Shown: piece after piece, positions 7,620 through 17,076 of the stretch | How the letters are laid out: each line of letters begins with the position of its first letter | How positions within the stretch are numbered: the first letter of the stretch is position 1 | NCBI GenBank assembly: GCA_022842725.1 | Contig: JALHOZ010000008.1 | Coordinates: 62,001 to 126,000 of the forward strand | Direction of reading: 5' to 3' | DNA from: Saprospiraceae bacterium | Lineage (GTDB): Bacteria > Bacteroidota > Bacteroidia > Chitinophagales > Saprospiraceae | DNA length: 64,000 nt | Program-made: the position numbers and the translations under genes | The notes under the pieces: model-generated | Databases searched by the model: none | What the model saw: only the letters and a program-made list of their open reading frames with translations | Told to the model about the DNA's origin: nothing

Positions 7620-8486
7620 ATGATTCTTTTGATTGTATGTCTTCTGATCAATTCCCTGATCGGCGTTATTTTTAAGTACTTCAATAAGTATGAAATCAAT
7701 AATGCGCAGGCTATTACAACCAATTATTTTGTGTGCCTGCTCACCGGTTCATTGGTTTTGGGACGATTTGCTCTTCCATCTGACATCATGGAAAAAGATT
7801 GGTTTTGGGTGGCGGTTTTGCTTGGATTGTTGTTTGTAGTCACCTTTAATCTCATGGCAATGACGGTTCAATATTTTGGGGTGGGCGTGGCAACGATTTT
7901 TCAAAAAATGTCCCTGATTGCTCCCGCCCTTTTAGCCGTTTTTTACTATGGCGAGTCTGCTCCAACGACCAAAATTTCCGGAATTATGTTGGCAGTTCTT
8001 TCTATTGTTTTATTGTCATACAAAAAAAGTAAATCAGGTACGTCTTCACATCAGGGGTGGGTGGTGTTTTTACCAATGACCATTTTTTTGGGTTCCTGCG
8101 TTGTGGATTCCTGTCTTTTTTTGGTAGAAAAAGAAAAATGGGCACCTAACGGAGATATCGAATTTGTTTCTGCTCTGTTTTTTTTCGGTGGTGTTTTCGG
8201 GTTGATCAATCTGTTCCTTTCTTACCTTACGGGAAAATTTACATTTCAGTTAAAAAATGTGTATGGAGGTATTTTTTTAGGTATCCCTAATTTTTTTTCC
8301 ATCTATTTATTGCTTTTATTATTGGCTCAAGGTTGGGATGGTTCAGTCGTTTTTCCGGTTAACAATGTAGGAGTTTTGGTCATGGCGGCCATTTTCGGTT
8401 ATTTTTTGTTTGGAGAAAGGTGGACAAAAATGACAGTTGCCGGCTTTTTATTGGCATGTACTTCTATTGTTCTGATTGCTTTATAG
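7620..8486 (+). CDS. EamA/DMT-superfamily membrane transporter
   Basis: This 288-residue, very hydrophobic protein has about nine to ten predicted transmembrane helices in two halves, with EamA-like features in the first half (NSLIGVIFKYFNKYEI, then GVGVATIFQKMSLIAPALLAVFYYGE) and a repeat in the second half (VFPVNNVGVLVMAAIFGYFLFGERW). The family exports or imports small metabolites; the substrate cannot be told. The ATG at 7620 was chosen because a -7 promoter element covers the upstream TTG. The stop codon is directly followed by the ATG of the YigZ-family gene, so the two are co-transcribed. Confidence 0.85.
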   Translation: MILLIVCLLINSLIGVIFKYFNKYEINNAQAITTNYFVCLLTGSLVLGRFALPSDIMEKDWFWVAVLLGLLFVVTFNLMAMTVQYFGVGVATIFQKMSLIAPALLAVFYYGESAPTTKISGIMLAVLSIVLLSYKKSKSGTSSHQGWVVFLPMTIFLGSCVVDSCLFLVEKEKWAPNGDIEFVSALFFFGGVFGLINLFLSYLTGKFTFQLKNVYGGIFLGIPNFFSIYLLLLLLAQGWDGSVVFPVNNVGVLVMAAIFGYFLFGERWTKMTVAGFLLACTSIVLIAL

Positions 8487-9140
8487 ATGGAGGACAGTTA
8501 TTTTTCCATAAAAGAACCTGCGTTTGGCGAATATAAAGAAAAAGGCAGTAAATTTTTGGCTTATGTTTTTCCTGTGAGCAATGAGGAGGAAATCAACCAT
8601 CAGTTAGCAGGTCTGAAATCAGAACATCCCAAAGCCAGACATTTCTGTTTTGCATACCGGTTGGGTATCAAAGGGGCTCAATACAGGATCAATGATGATG
8701 GAGAGCCTTCAGGCACTGCGGGAAAACCCATTTTCGGTCAAATATTAAGTCATGAACTTTCTGATATTCTGGTCGTTGTCGTCAGATATTTTGGAGGTAC
8801 AAAACTGGGAGCCTCAGGTCTGATTCAGGCTTATAAAAGTGCAGCAGTTGATGCATTGGATAAGGCGGTCAGATTTGAAAAAATTCTTACAGATTCATTT
8901 ACTATTACAACCCCTTTGTCAGAACTGGGTCACGTCTTTTTTGTATTAAAATCCCTGAATATTATTGTTGGTGAAACTATATACAGTGATTGTGCGGACA
9001 TTCCTTTTTTTACCCGGAAAAGTAAAACCCATGACATATTGCTTCAACTGAAAGCACTACTGTTGAAAGTACCTATGGAGCAGGCAGCAGCCATGAAACC
9101 GGATGATTGGGATTGTTATACCATTCAGGAAAATTTGTAA
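8487..9140 (+). CDS. yigZ: YigZ/IMPACT (UPF0029) family protein
   Basis: This 217-residue protein has the conserved IMPACT core: FGEYKEKGSKFLAYVFPV near the start, KARHFCFAYRLG, INDDGEPSGTAGKPIFGQI (about 68-86) and VVVVRYFGGTKLGASGLIQAYKSAA (about 95-119). Homologues are linked to ribosome/translation stress or act as peptidase-like or regulatory factors; the biochemical role in bacteria is not settled. The C-terminal domain (about 140-217) matches the ferredoxin-like extension of the family. It begins at the base following the stop of the EamA gene. Confidence 0.88.
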   Translation: MEDSYFSIKEPAFGEYKEKGSKFLAYVFPVSNEEEINHQLAGLKSEHPKARHFCFAYRLGIKGAQYRINDDGEPSGTAGKPIFGQILSHELSDILVVVVRYFGGTKLGASGLIQAYKSAAVDALDKAVRFEKILTDSFTITTPLSELGHVFFVLKSLNIIVGETIYSDCADIPFFTRKSKTHDILLQLKALLLKVPMEQAAAMKPDDWDCYTIQENL

Positions 9141-9148
9141 AAAAGCAA

Positions 9149-9174
9149 GAGGGACCGGTAAAAACCAATCCCTC
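9149..9174. terminator. hairpin between convergent genes, weak terminator candidate
   Basis: GAGGGA (9149-9154) pairs with TCCCTC (9169-9174) around a 14-base loop between the convergent YigZ gene and the adhesin gene. The flanking T-tracts are poor, so the terminator call is tentative. Confidence 0.35.
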
Positions 9175-9227
9175 CTGTATTAATATAGGTATTTGAAAGA
9201 AAAATTCAAAAAACCCCTTGTCTGATG

Positions 9228-12200
9228 TTATCTGAATAAAGTTACGTTGCCTGCTTTTTCATAAAAATTTCCATTGACACAACGGGCTTTGATATAAAAT
9301 GCATAGGAATCAGGTGCCAAAGGTTGACCATTAAAGGTTCCGTCCCAGCCGGTGTTGATATCATTGGTTTTAAAAACCTGTTGTCCCCATCTGTTGTAAA
9401 TGATGAAGTCCAGTTCTTCGAGGAAGTTACTTCGAACATACAAGATTTGGTTGTTCTGGTCACCATTTGGAGAAAATGCGTTAGGAATAAATATATCCGA
9501 TTCGTCACATTTTGCTTTTCTGACTTCAATTTGTATTTCATCCGTGCCGGTACATCCGTTTTCATCTGTGACAGTCACGATATAAGTTGTGTTGTCCGTG
9601 GGTGAAACGGTAATGGTGGTTCCGCTTGCACCGGTACTCCAGATATACGTTTCATTTTGATTCGGATTAACAACAAAAATATCGATATCTTTTCCTTCAT
9701 AAATGGTGACATCGGCTGCTGCTTCCACATCAATTTCTAATGGTGGATTGACCAATTGAGTATAGTTGAAAGTATCCTGACAACCATTGCCCTGATCTGT
9801 TATGATCACCTGCACGGTTGTGTTATCACTAAAAAGAAATATCGGATTGGACGTGTTTTGACCGGATACGATATTTTGTTGAGGGCTCCAGTTGTATTGA
9901 TAATTTCCCTGACCGTTGACAAATACTTCTAATTGCCCGTTTTGTTCGAAACAAAATGATTCAGGACCTTCAATGGCCGCACTTAAAGGATCAGGTACCG
10001 GTATGGTAAAATCCTTCTGTTCAAAACATCCTGTTTCTATATGTGTAATCCGGATACTGTATACCTTATTTTGTATGGCGATAATAGATGGATTTGCGCT
10101 TTGGTTTCCTGCGGCTATACAATCATTTGGTAACCATTCAAAATCATAAAGTTGAGGATTATCGATATTCAACTGGACGGAAGATACCTGATTCCGACAA
10201 TTGTTTTCAGGTATGTCGAGAGTGTAATTGAATTCAAACATGGTTACTTCAACCGTATCTGATTTTTCGCAACCATACGCATCTTTAACTTTAATAATAA
10301 AAGATGTATCTTTATCTACGGTGACCTTCAGGGTTTTGCCTTCAAAAATCTGTACACCATCCAAAGTACACCATGAATAGGTGACTTCGTCAATATTTGC
10401 AGAAGCAGTAAAGGAAACTTCTGACTCTTCGCAAATCATGGCAGATGGTATCGGGTTAATGATAATATCAGGATACAGCACTACTTCTTTGGTGACAGGT
10501 TTGAATGGACATACATTAGAAAGATTGGTCAACGTAACCTGATAGGTTCCCGGTGCAGGATAGGTATAACATGGTGTTGGTACATTGGATACGTCCGTGG
10601 TTGTACCCGGGTCTCCAAAGTTCCATAAAATAAAACTTCCGGGATTGCCTTCAAACTCAAAACAGATGGTTTGATCACCACATTCTTTGAGTTCATAAGT
10701 AAAATCAGCAACAGGATTCTGATCAATATCAAAATAGATGGAGTCCAATTTAGAGCACCCAAATTGATTGCTGATAGTAACATACAAAACAAAGTCCTGG
10801 GTTTCATTTTCGTCCACCTTAACATTGATCTTATTTAGATCCAAAGGTCCGGATATATAAGGGTGGTTTTCCCATTGGTAAATCAGGGTGTGGCCGGGTA
10901 TTTCATTAAAAACAGTAATGCTGATGCTGTCACCCGGACATATTCTGTATGGTGAAGGTGTTATGACGGAAGGTGTCTGATTGGTTACTGTAAATAAAGC
11001 GGGCTCCGTAGAACAGGATTCTCCGGTAAAAATGGCATAAAATGTTTTGGTTCTTCCGGTGAAAGTGGTCCTCAACGTATCCCCCGTACCGATAATATTT
11101 GATATGTTTGGTTGGTCTGACCAGGAATAAACGCCTTCGCCCACACCGCCTGTGACAACGAGTTCGACACTACCATCGCAGGTATTTTCATTTCCCGAAA
11201 TGGATAGGGAAACACCTGTTCCCAGGACTTTAACATCGATCTTACCGGTTGCAGAACATAAACCATCAGTCACTGTGACGTTGTACACGATATTATCTGT
11301 AGCTATGACCATTGGATTATTTGGGTCACTGAGGTCAAGTCCTGTTTCCGGACTCCAGATATAATCCCATGCCGGATTGGCGTTCAGTAAAATTGATTTG
11401 GTTTGACCCGGACATAAAATAAACATGGTATCCGCAAAAACAAGGGTAGGGTATGGTCCCGGGATAAATGCATCCGCTATGGTGTCTGTACAACCATTGC
11501 TGAATATAGCTGCAAATTTAATGTCGAGTAATTTGTCTTTAGGAATGGTTAGTGATACCACAGGTCCGTTTAGCATTTGTGTATTGCCATCTATATTTAT
11601 GGTCCAATTACCTGAGGCAAGATCATATCCAAGTGCATTTTGATTATCATAACTCAATTGGATATTCACTGAAGTGTCATCATCACAACCTAAAGCCGTA
11701 AAATTATATCCCGCTTTAGGCAATATGGATTGGAGGTTAAAATTTTTGATTTTTTCAATAGTACAGGAAGACACAAAAGCGACCGTTTGGGTAATGGTAA
11801 TATCGGTAGTTGAAGCATCGACAGGAACAACAATATTACTTCCTGAATAACCTACGCCATTAACAATCCAATTGACAGCACCGATGACACCAAAAGGATT
11901 CAAAGGAGCAGAAAGGTCTGTGAGTCTCAACCTGGCTATGTTGCCCTGTACACAATCTTCGAGTTTGTAAGAAAATTCAGTTCTGGGAACAAGCACATTC
12001 GGATCAACGATTTGTTCTATGGTTTTGACACATTCTGAGTCTGTTATGATTTCCAGAGATATTTTTATTTCACCCGTGTATTCCACCTGTGCCAGCACAT
12101 TGAGTCCTGAATAGGTGGTGGTATCATTGTTCTGAATGACTGTCCAGTTTCTGCCTGTTATCGAATAACCAGGCTGATTATAGGTCGACAGGTCAGTCAA

Positions 12201-13445
12201 TAACAGGGTGAGTTTTTCATTGGTGACATCACATTCATCCAATCTGTAGGTGAAATTCGGGACAATAGTATTTTCAAAAACACTTATTGGCTGAATGATA
12301 GAATCAAAACAACCGTCTGTTCCTCTGGTAGCTCTGAGTTTTACATTATAAACTCCTGAGGTTGGATAAGTGAACGTCGGATTTTTTTCCGTAGAAAAAA
12401 AAGCAGGATCCTGATTGGGCCAATCAAAATACCATCTGTAATTACTTGCAGATAAACTTTTGTTGTCAAAAGTGACATCAAGTCCAGAACAATTGGCAGA
12501 AGCCACATCAAAAACTGCTTTTGGAGGTTGGCTGCAAATTCTTACATTATATTGAAAGTCTCTTGTTACTGTAGAGATTAGTTGACCATCCCTGTATTCA
12601 TCGACACAAATCCCTATGAGAAATTGGCCTACAAGGTTGGGGCCGGCTGTTAAAACCCCGGTTTGAGGATCAATGCGTAAAGGGTCACCACCCATTAGGT
12701 TTAACAAGTTGTAAGGAGCATTCCAGGTAACAAAAGGAAAAGGCGGTGGTGACAGATTTGAAAAATCCACCGGCGGATTTGGCCGCTCTCTTGTAGCCCC
12801 TTTATTCGGCAGACAAAGTCGGTAAACCAAAGAGTCTCCCTCCGGGTCGACAGCTGAATGGTCAAATACCAGTGGTTTGTTGGAGCAAATATAAACATCC
12901 GGCCATTGTATAAATTTAGGACTGCTGTTTTTAGCTCTTAAAGCCGACTCAGTTACGTGAATCCAATAAGTAGCCCCGGTCAACAACGGATATACAATGT
13001 TGGCCAATGTTTCATTCCGGCAACATCTTTGATAAGCCAGGATATATCCTCCCGGTCGGAAAGGAAGAGTCAGAATACTTTTATAAACAGCTTCCTGAAC
13101 ACAAACCTGGGTACCTTCAAAACCGCAATCAGACCTGATAAACGGATTGAGCGTGTCGTTGCCTGTATAATTGATTCTCAGATATCCGTTGTTGGCAAGA
13201 TGGGTAAGTAAGTTGCCATTACTACTGAAAATAGCAATGTTCACCACAGGATCAAATTCTGCGTCCGGACTTCCGAGAAAACAATCCCGTCTTAAGGTCA
13301 GGGTGACCTCATACAAGTCACCGTTTACATGCCGGTAGGACATATCACCACCTACAATGTGCGTGGCATAAGTCTTTTGGTTGAAGCCAAATACTAAAAT
13401 GACCAGAATGGTGAATGCGTTGAAGAATTTTTTTATATATTTCAT
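9228..13445 (-). CDS. large secreted PKD/Ig-like adhesin with T9SS type-B (gliding motility-associated) C-terminal domain
   Basis: This 1405-residue surface protein has a signal peptide (hydrophobic residues about 10-24, cut near TYA) and an N-terminal THIVGGDMSYRH domain common in Bacteroidota surface proteins. PKD-like and other Ig-like modules follow (for example FDVASANCSGLDVTFDNKS, YRWYFDW, FTYPTSGVYNVKLRA, and WNFGDPG ... TYPAPGTYQVTLTN). The last ~90 residues are a CHU_C/type-B CTD: IFIPNAFSPNGDQNN, FIIYNRWGQQVFK, GWDGTFNGQPL, YAFYIKARC. In known systems (SprB of Flavobacterium) type-B cargo needs a cognate SprF/PorP-like partner, and such a gene lies two genes upstream in the same operon. 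It begins 26 bases after the PorE-like gene. Confidence 0.9.
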   Translation of the reverse strand: MKYIKKFFNAFTILVILVFGFNQKTYATHIVGGDMSYRHVNGDLYEVTLTLRRDCFLGSPDAEFDPVVNIAIFSSNGNLLTHLANNGYLRINYTGNDTLNPFIRSDCGFEGTQVCVQEAVYKSILTLPFRPGGYILAYQRCCRNETLANIVYPLLTGATYWIHVTESALRAKNSSPKFIQWPDVYICSNKPLVFDHSAVDPEGDSLVYRLCLPNKGATRERPNPPVDFSNLSPPPFPFVTWNAPYNLLNLMGGDPLRIDPQTGVLTAGPNLVGQFLIGICVDEYRDGQLISTVTRDFQYNVRICSQPPKAVFDVASANCSGLDVTFDNKSLSASNYRWYFDWPNQDPAFFSTEKNPTFTYPTSGVYNVKLRATRGTDGCFDSIIQPISVFENTIVPNFTYRLDECDVTNEKLTLLLTDLSTYNQPGYSITGRNWTVIQNNDTTTYSGLNVLAQVEYTGEIKISLEIITDSECVKTIEQIVDPNVLVPRTEFSYKLEDCVQGNIARLRLTDLSAPLNPFGVIGAVNWIVNGVGYSGSNIVVPVDASTTDITITQTVAFVSSCTIEKIKNFNLQSILPKAGYNFTALGCDDDTSVNIQLSYDNQNALGYDLASGNWTINIDGNTQMLNGPVVSLTIPKDKLLDIKFAAIFSNGCTDTIADAFIPGPYPTLVFADTMFILCPGQTKSILLNANPAWDYIWSPETGLDLSDPNNPMVIATDNIVYNVTVTDGLCSATGKIDVKVLGTGVSLSISGNENTCDGSVELVVTGGVGEGVYSWSDQPNISNIIGTGDTLRTTFTGRTKTFYAIFTGESCSTEPALFTVTNQTPSVITPSPYRICPGDSISITVFNEIPGHTLIYQWENHPYISGPLDLNKINVKVDENETQDFVLYVTISNQFGCSKLDSIYFDIDQNPVADFTYELKECGDQTICFEFEGNPGSFILWNFGDPGTTTDVSNVPTPCYTYPAPGTYQVTLTNLSNVCPFKPVTKEVVLYPDIIINPIPSAMICEESEVSFTASANIDEVTYSWCTLDGVQIFEGKTLKVTVDKDTSFIIKVKDAYGCEKSDTVEVTMFEFNYTLDIPENNCRNQVSSVQLNIDNPQLYDFEWLPNDCIAAGNQSANPSIIAIQNKVYSIRITHIETGCFEQKDFTIPVPDPLSAAIEGPESFCFEQNGQLEVFVNGQGNYQYNWSPQQNIVSGQNTSNPIFLFSDNTTVQVIITDQGNGCQDTFNYTQLVNPPLEIDVEAAADVTIYEGKDIDIFVVNPNQNETYIWSTGASGTTITVSPTDNTTYIVTVTDENGCTGTDEIQIEVRKAKCDESDIFIPNAFSPNGDQNNQILYVRSNFLEELDFIIYNRWGQQVFKTNDINTGWDGTFNGQPLAPDSYAFYIKARCVNGNFYEKAGNVTLFR

Positions 13446-13471
13446 CCTTTTGGATTTAGATCTTTAATGGA

Positions 13472-15907
13472 TTAATTTCTTTTTGCCCGAAGGATTTCCA
13501 CCCTTCTTTCTTTTGCTGCTTTCGGATTATAAATCGAATTTCTTTCATCTGATATTTTACTTTCAACATCAGCAGGTGCAAGTTCTTTACCGAAAGAAAT
13601 ATCCGTAATGCTCAGTTGACCTGAAAGAAAATATTTTTTCAGCTCTTCATTGCCAAAAAAGATCATTTCATTTTTTACACTATTGACCCTTCTTTGTCCG
13701 AGAGCGAGGTTGTATTTTGATTCTGCACGAGGAGAAGCAAAACCTTTAAAGATGAGCTCGACTTTATTGCCTGCTTCCAGTTCCTGAAGTAATCGCGGCA
13801 TAAATAATTTCAATTTTTCATATCCACCCATGACGTCACCTTCAAAAAACACATCCAGTTCCTGAGTACCATTGTTTTTGTCTTCTCCCTTCAGAGGTTT
13901 GGTAAACCTGTCGATGTATTCAGGTTTTCTTTTGATATAACTGTTTACCAAATCTCCAAAAACGGTGTTGGTGGTGATACTTTTCGATTTTCTGTCAGGA
14001 AGGTCATTGTCAAAATACAAAGCTATTGGAAGCAAATCCTGAAGAATAAATTTATCGAGCAACATTTCCTGAGTAATCAAACCGGGTTTTTCATATCCTC
14101 TGGTGTCGATAAGAACCTCTTCCTGTGAATAGCCTTCTTTTGTGGCAATGATTTTGTATTGTTTTCCGCGATCAATCATAAAATTAAATTCATTGTTGAG
14201 CGGATTAAATTCTATGATTTCTTTTTTACTTGGGTCGCTTACATCTATCAAAGTAACCGTAGCTCCTTCCAATGGTGTTTTTCCTACTTTGGCAAAGGTA
14301 AATACATCGAGCAACATCATATCTGTTTCCAGATACAATTTTTTAGTTATTAACTCGGACTTATCTTTTTTGAATGTTGAAAGTTCGATGGTGTCAGGAA
14401 AATAATTTTCTCTTTCAGCAACGATCAGATAAGATCTGTCAGGCAACAGAGAAAAAGTATGTTCGTTGGAGTCATCTATAGTTGTTTTGGCAATCTCAAG
14501 CCCGGTTTTTTTGTCAATCAACCTGACTGTCGCTTTTTTTAAGGGACGGCCGGTGATTTTGTCAAAAGTCAAAGCAATCAGGTCAAGTTGGATTTTTTCC
14601 ATCTTTACTTCATAAATATCAAAACAACAGGATTCATAAAAGGAATCAAGAAAAGCAGCACCTTCCCGGTTTGAAGACATAAACGCCTGATCACCTTCCA
14701 CAGATAAATGGTAATAAATGTCGTGATAAGAACTGTTGACAGGTGCTCCGATTTGGATAACATCCGCAAAACTCTCCTTTGTTTTCTGCGTTTTGTAAAT
14801 GTCAAATCCACCCAATCCAAATCTGCCGTCCGTACTAAAGTATAAATAAGCGGTAGGGTCATGATAAAATGGTGTCACTTCATCATTTGGTGTGTTGATT
14901 TCTTTGATGTTTACAGGTTGAGAAAATCCGTATTTTTCATCTTTGACAGCATACCAAATATCAAGCCCTCCGGCACCTCCCGGCCTGTTTGAAACAAAAT
15001 ACAGGATTTCTTTTTTTAAATCATTATCAAAAACAATATAGGGTTGGGTGTTCGTAAACCCGCCTACATTTACCGGTTCCGGAAGCCTTTGTTCATTGAC
15101 CAACTGACCTTTATTGTCCACAGAAGCGTAATGTATTTCGCAGGATAATTCCGAACCATTAATATATTTACAAACGGAATAATATAACCTCGTACTATCC
15201 GGACTGAAACAAGGATTGCTTATAGAAAGATCCTTTTCATTTATTTTTGATTTGATAAGGGTTGTATTGCCATCTTTTGTTTTTTCATGCAATTTGGCAA
15301 TTTTTTTGGCAGGTTTGGTTTTTGCATTTTTTTCAAGGTATTGTTGGGAGCTATACAGCAACCCTTCTTTAAAAATGATTGCTCCGACCTCTGAATCCGG
15401 CGTATTGACGGCTCCTTCCAGCCTTTGCATGGTTAGTGTTGGATTTACTTCTTTGATAAATTCTTTGGCGTATGCAATGGAAACCAGCTCTTTTTCTGTT
15501 TTTTGCAATAAAAAGCTGTCCTGATTTTCATACCCTGATTTATATTGTTGGTAAGCCCGTTCTGCAAGATCGTATTTTCCCATCTTTTGGTACATACTTG
15601 CCAGGTGATATACCATTTCCGGTTCTTTGTTGTATTGCATAGAATCCAATAGCAGACTATACATTTGGGCTGCTTTGGAATAAGCGTTAAACTGACGGGC
15701 GGATTCTGCTATTTTTACAATGATGGAAGTATCCTGTTCGTCAAATTCAAGTACTTTTGAATAATAAACCAGTGAAGCATAAAAGTTTTTAGTGGCATAA
15801 CTTTTTTCTGCTTCTTCGAGAAATTGTTTTTTTGTCTGGCCGAACAAGGGGGTTAAAGCCAGCCATAAAAACAAAATAAGATAAATATGATGATGTTGTT
15901 GCTTCAT
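13472..15907 (-). CDS. PorE-like outer-membrane-associated protein (TPR, PD40 propeller, CRD, OmpA)
   Basis: This 811-residue protein has the four-domain order known for PorE of the type IX secretion machinery. A signal peptide comes first, then TPR-like helices (about 25-150, e.g. AEKSYATKNFYASLVYYSKV). PD40-like propeller blades follow (about 205-440, e.g. CFSPDSTRLYYSV, ILYFVSNRPGGAGGLDIWY, LYFSTDGRFGLGGFDIYK). Carboxypeptidase-regulatory-like domains (about 455-620) and an OmpA C-terminal peptidoglycan-binding domain (about 680-811, KGFASPRAESKYNLALGQRR) complete it. I chose the ATG at 15907 because it starts the signal peptide; the earlier start at 15937 would add ten residues overlapping the upstream gene. 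It is probably a dedicated paralogue serving the neighbouring adhesin rather than the core machine component, but I cannot separate these. Confidence 0.82.
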   Translation of the reverse strand: MKQQHHHIYLILFLWLALTPLFGQTKKQFLEEAEKSYATKNFYASLVYYSKVLEFDEQDTSIIVKIAESARQFNAYSKAAQMYSLLLDSMQYNKEPEMVYHLASMYQKMGKYDLAERAYQQYKSGYENQDSFLLQKTEKELVSIAYAKEFIKEVNPTLTMQRLEGAVNTPDSEVGAIIFKEGLLYSSQQYLEKNAKTKPAKKIAKLHEKTKDGNTTLIKSKINEKDLSISNPCFSPDSTRLYYSVCKYINGSELSCEIHYASVDNKGQLVNEQRLPEPVNVGGFTNTQPYIVFDNDLKKEILYFVSNRPGGAGGLDIWYAVKDEKYGFSQPVNIKEINTPNDEVTPFYHDPTAYLYFSTDGRFGLGGFDIYKTQKTKESFADVIQIGAPVNSSYHDIYYHLSVEGDQAFMSSNREGAAFLDSFYESCCFDIYEVKMEKIQLDLIALTFDKITGRPLKKATVRLIDKKTGLEIAKTTIDDSNEHTFSLLPDRSYLIVAERENYFPDTIELSTFKKDKSELITKKLYLETDMMLLDVFTFAKVGKTPLEGATVTLIDVSDPSKKEIIEFNPLNNEFNFMIDRGKQYKIIATKEGYSQEEVLIDTRGYEKPGLITQEMLLDKFILQDLLPIALYFDNDLPDRKSKSITTNTVFGDLVNSYIKRKPEYIDRFTKPLKGEDKNNGTQELDVFFEGDVMGGYEKLKLFMPRLLQELEAGNKVELIFKGFASPRAESKYNLALGQRRVNSVKNEMIFFGNEELKKYFLSGQLSITDISFGKELAPADVESKISDERNSIYNPKAAKERRVEILRAKRN

Positions 15908-15921
15908 GGGAATAGTTTGGA

Positions 15922-16950
15922 TTAATAAATCGGGCAAGCTTTATGTTCGTTGAGCGGTTTTACATTGGTTATGATATACCTTACATGAAATTCCGGTCCT
16001 CCGCGATTTGAATTCAGAATTCGGTTGAATTCGTTGTTATCGATGTCAAAGCTGAAAGAAGCATATATTTCGTTGTACTGAATGGCTAATGTCGGGATGA
16101 AGGATTTAGCGGTACGATATCCAAACCCTGCATGTATGTGGAATACTTTCCCTGGTTTATTATTGTGATAATATTTGATTAAACCTCCGAACAGGGTTTC
16201 TTCATATTCGCCTTGAATTTGTTGCAGTCCGTGAAGCTGAATGTCCGCCTTTTCCATGATTTTGAAATTACCTGTTGCGGTAAAAGCGAAATGTCTCGGC
16301 AATTTGGTGTCATCACCACTGTAAAAATTGGCAGAAGGGTTGATGATATGAAAAACCGTTCCACTCAAATCAAAATGGGTTCGGGAGGATTGTTGAAACC
16401 GATAGTTTAACCCTGCTCCGTTTTGTAAAAAGGTAACCGTCTGAGCATCAAAATTTTCTCCTGAAGGAAGACTTTGATTAAAAATATCGCCAGTCCACTG
16501 TTTGTCCCAGGTGAGGTCTCCTGTATTAAATCCGCGTGATGCAAAACCTAACAAAATTCCTCCGCCGACAATATGTTTCGGATGCAGGATGTAGTGGTAT
16601 GATCCGCTGAGACTTAATGAAAGCAATTGTAATCGTGAATCACCCTGTCTGTCGTAATTAAAATTAGCACCACCACCAACAAAATGTTTATGACTTTTGC
16701 CGATATCAAACCTCCTGTCATAAGCACCGCTCATGGTAAACCACGGAACCGGTACAAATCGCCATTGATCCCTCAACGAAAAAATAAATCGGTGATCCCC
16801 GTTAAACAAACCTGTTTGTGCAGGGCTGTAATTCTGGGGAGTGTTGTAAAACTGGCTGTAATGCAAGTCTTGTGAAAATAATTGCTCAAAAGATAAAAAA
16901 AGTACTATCAGTACAATAATCTTTTTGCTGTTTTGGAAAAAATAAACCAT
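15922..16950 (-). CDS. PorP/SprF family type IX secretion outer-membrane protein
   Basis: This 342-residue protein has a signal peptide (about 8-26) and the family's N-terminal signature QDLHYSQFYNTPQNYSPAQTGLFNG, followed by alternating beta-barrel strands such as SLSLSGSYHYILHPKHIVGGG and a strongly amphipathic C-terminus. PorP/SprF proteins are outer-membrane barrels that bind or deliver type-B CTD cargo to the cell surface. It is first in the PorP-PorE-like-adhesin cluster, 14 bases before the PorE-like start, which supports a cargo-specific pairing with the adhesin. Confidence 0.88.
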   Translation of the reverse strand: MVYFFQNSKKIIVLIVLFLSFEQLFSQDLHYSQFYNTPQNYSPAQTGLFNGDHRFIFSLRDQWRFVPVPWFTMSGAYDRRFDIGKSHKHFVGGGANFNYDRQGDSRLQLLSLSLSGSYHYILHPKHIVGGGILLGFASRGFNTGDLTWDKQWTGDIFNQSLPSGENFDAQTVTFLQNGAGLNYRFQQSSRTHFDLSGTVFHIINPSANFYSGDDTKLPRHFAFTATGNFKIMEKADIQLHGLQQIQGEYEETLFGGLIKYYHNNKPGKVFHIHAGFGYRTAKSFIPTLAIQYNEIYASFSFDIDNNEFNRILNSNRGGPEFHVRYIITNVKPLNEHKACPIY

Positions 16951-17026
16951 ATTTTAAAAATATATATGATATTTTATAATATTTATATACATGAATAATA
17001 ATAAATTATTAATCAGTTTATGACTT

Positions 17027-17049
17027 TATACACATTGTTATGGTGTATA
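17027..17049. other. short inverted repeat upstream of the PorP/SprF-like gene
   Basis: TATACAC (17027-17033) is inversely repeated as GTGTATA (17043-17049) with a nine-base spacer. It lies about 80 bases upstream of the PorP/SprF-like start and just past the end of the CoA-transferase gene. It could be an operator or a weak terminator; no T-tract follows. Confidence 0.3.
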
Positions 17050-17076
17050 CTGCAAAAACTGTACTAATTTTAAAAA

